From: Alphaproteobacteria bacterium
GTDB taxonomy: Bacteria > Pseudomonadota > Alphaproteobacteria > Rickettsiales > UBA8987
Reading direction: 5' to 3'
Length of the DNA: 5,787 bases
NCBI GenBank assembly: GCA_023269645.1
Contig: JAHFPR010000135.1
Location: 1-5,787, forward strand
Made by a program: the position numbers and the translations under genes. Positions 4,670-5,787 of this stretch are shown here, one piece after another. Under the pieces are notes generated by a model, which worked only from the letters and a program-made list of their open reading frames with translations, searched no databases and had not been told where the DNA came from. Numbering within the stretch: position 1 is the stretch's first letter; every line of letters starts with the position of its first letter.

Positions 4670-5787
4670 ACGCCACTCGCCCCATTCATACGGAAGATGT
4701 GTTTGAGGTGGAGCTTTGCCGTGCCTTGGAGAAACAGGGCTGGCAGGTGCTCAGTGACCGTGCCGGTGATCCTGATTTTCCCAAGGCGAAGTATGACCGC
4801 CGCCACGCGCTGTTGCCGGATGACGTGCTGGATTTTGTGAAATCCACCCAGCCGGAAAGCTGGGAGCGCCATGTTCAGAATTATAACGGTGATAGCGAAC
4901 AGAAATTTATCCAGCGGCTATGCCAAGAGTTGGATAAATACGGTACGCTCCATATCCTGCGGCATGGCTTCAAGGATCGCGGGGCACAATTTGAACTCTG
5001 CTTCAAGCTGCCCAATACGGCACTCAATGATGATGTTATACGCCTCTATGGAGAAAACCGCCTGATCGCCGTGCGGCAACTCCACTACAGCGAACAGAAT
5101 GAAAATTGCATTGATCTGGTGCTCTTCATCAACGGCCTGCCCGTGGCTACCGTGGAACTGAAAACCGATTTCACCCAGACTGTGCAGCACGCTATCACAC
5201 AATATAAGCAGGATCGTATCCCCACCGGTGAGCCGCTGCTTTCCTTCAAGAAGCGTGCGCTGGTGCATTTCGCCATGTCATCCGATGAAGTCTATATGAC
5301 CACGAAGCTCGCGGGCGCGGATACCTACTTCCTGCCGTTCAATAAAGGCTTTGAGTTTGGGGCGGGTAACCCTCCCGCCGAAGGCACTTACCGCACCCAT
5401 TACATGGCAGATACCATCTGGCAGCGCGATACCTGGCTGGACATCATCACCCGCTTCCTGCACCTCCAGCAAACGGTGAGGTTTGACAAAAAGGGTAATC
5501 GCATAGAAAAAGAAGCCATGATCTTCCCCCGCTACCACCAGTGGGAAGCAGTTACCCAGCTTCTCCAGGCGGCGCGGGAGGAGAAGGCGGGGAAACGCTA
5601 CCTTATTCAGCATAGCGCCGGTTCCGGTAAGTCCAACTCCATCGCATGGCTGGCGCACCGGCTACAAAGCCTGCACGACGCAGAGAATAAGCCGGTATTC
5701 AGCAGCGTTATTATCATCACGGATCGGCGGGTGCTGGATAAGCAACTACAGGAAACCGTTTCGCAGTTTGAGCACAAGGCGGGGGTT
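4666..5787 (+). CDS. hsdR: Type I RM restriction subunit HsdR, N-terminal part (3' end outside window)
   Basis: Endonuclease and DNA-translocase subunit of the type I complex. The frame is open from ATG 4666 through the right edge (374 codons, about a third of a typical HsdR of around 1000 residues). The N-terminal HSDR_N domain contains YDRRHALLPDDVLDFV (about 41-56) and STQPESWE (58-65). The PD-(D/E)xK nuclease centre is D150 in CIDLVLF and E164-L-K166 in VATVELKTDF. The superfamily 2 helicase part begins with a Q-tip-like FPRYHQW (287-293), Walker A SAGSGKS (317-323, K322) and motif Ia-like IIITDRRVLDKQL near residues 347-359. Everything visible is intact, unlike hsdM and hsdS. Translation is probably coupled to hsdS through the ATGA overlap, and transcription may come from the promoter at 2961-2988. 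Confidence 0.95.
   Translation, partial: MNATRPIHTEDVFEVELCRALEKQGWQVLSDRAGDPDFPKAKYDRRHALLPDDVLDFVKSTQPESWERHVQNYNGDSEQKFIQRLCQELDKYGTLHILRHGFKDRGAQFELCFKLPNTALNDDVIRLYGENRLIAVRQLHYSEQNENCIDLVLFINGLPVATVELKTDFTQTVQHAITQYKQDRIPTGEPLLSFKKRALVHFAMSSDEVYMTTKLAGADTYFLPFNKGFEFGAGNPPAEGTYRTHYMADTIWQRDTWLDIITRFLHLQQTVRFDKKGNRIEKEAMIFPRYHQWEAVTQLLQAAREEKAGKRYLIQHSAGSGKSNSIAWLAHRLQSLHDAENKPVFSSVIIITDRRVLDKQLQETVSQFEHKAGV

Noticed and set aside
1..5787. CRISPR array, tRNA, rRNA or insertion sequence
   Set aside because: I saw no regularly spaced repeats, cloverleaf, rRNA-like stretch or transposase; nearly all of the window is coding.

Overview
The window is a one-directional (+ strand) stretch of a bacterial defence locus. 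It holds the end of a tyrosine recombinase gene, followed by a type I restriction-modification (RM) operon that carries an abortive-infection gene between its methylase and specificity genes. Canonical Shine-Dalgarno (SD) sites, a sigma70-type promoter, moderate-to-high GC and ATGA gene overlaps suggest a Gram-negative bacterium, probably a proteobacterium. I cannot place it more finely from sequence alone. An integrase next to RM and Abi genes points to an integrated mobile element or defence island.

Layout: 1-812 is the C-terminal catalytic part of a tyrosine recombinase, open at the left edge. After 46 bases, hsdM (DNA adenine methylase subunit) runs 859-2873 but is split by an apparent one-base loss near 2005-2007. 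A roughly 196-base gap (2874-3069) follows. It holds a well-formed sigma70 promoter (2961-2988) and, just downstream, a compact RNA fold: an 8-bp outer stem enclosing a GCAA-capped hairpin. This lies directly upstream of an AbiD/AbiF-like (Abi_2, HEPN-type) gene at 3070-3975. That gene overlaps hsdS by 4 bases. hsdS (3972-4669) encodes a single-recognition-domain 'half' specificity subunit and is also split by an apparent one-base loss near 4398-4403. It overlaps hsdR by 4 bases. hsdR (4666 to the right edge) shows the nuclease D...ExK motif and the Walker A motif before the window ends. No minus-strand gene is convincing.

How the parts fit: HsdM, HsdS and HsdR would form the usual type I complex, which methylates self DNA and cuts unmodified DNA. 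The Abi protein has the R-x4-H signature of HEPN ribonucleases and would be a second, suicidal layer of defence. Its promoter and structured leader RNA also stand upstream of hsdS and hsdR, so toxin, specificity and restriction subunits may share one switch while hsdM is transcribed separately. The most interesting candidate is this RNA-Abi module embedded in the RM operon. The two frameshifts mean that the RM part, as written, is either recently inactivated or carries sequencing errors.
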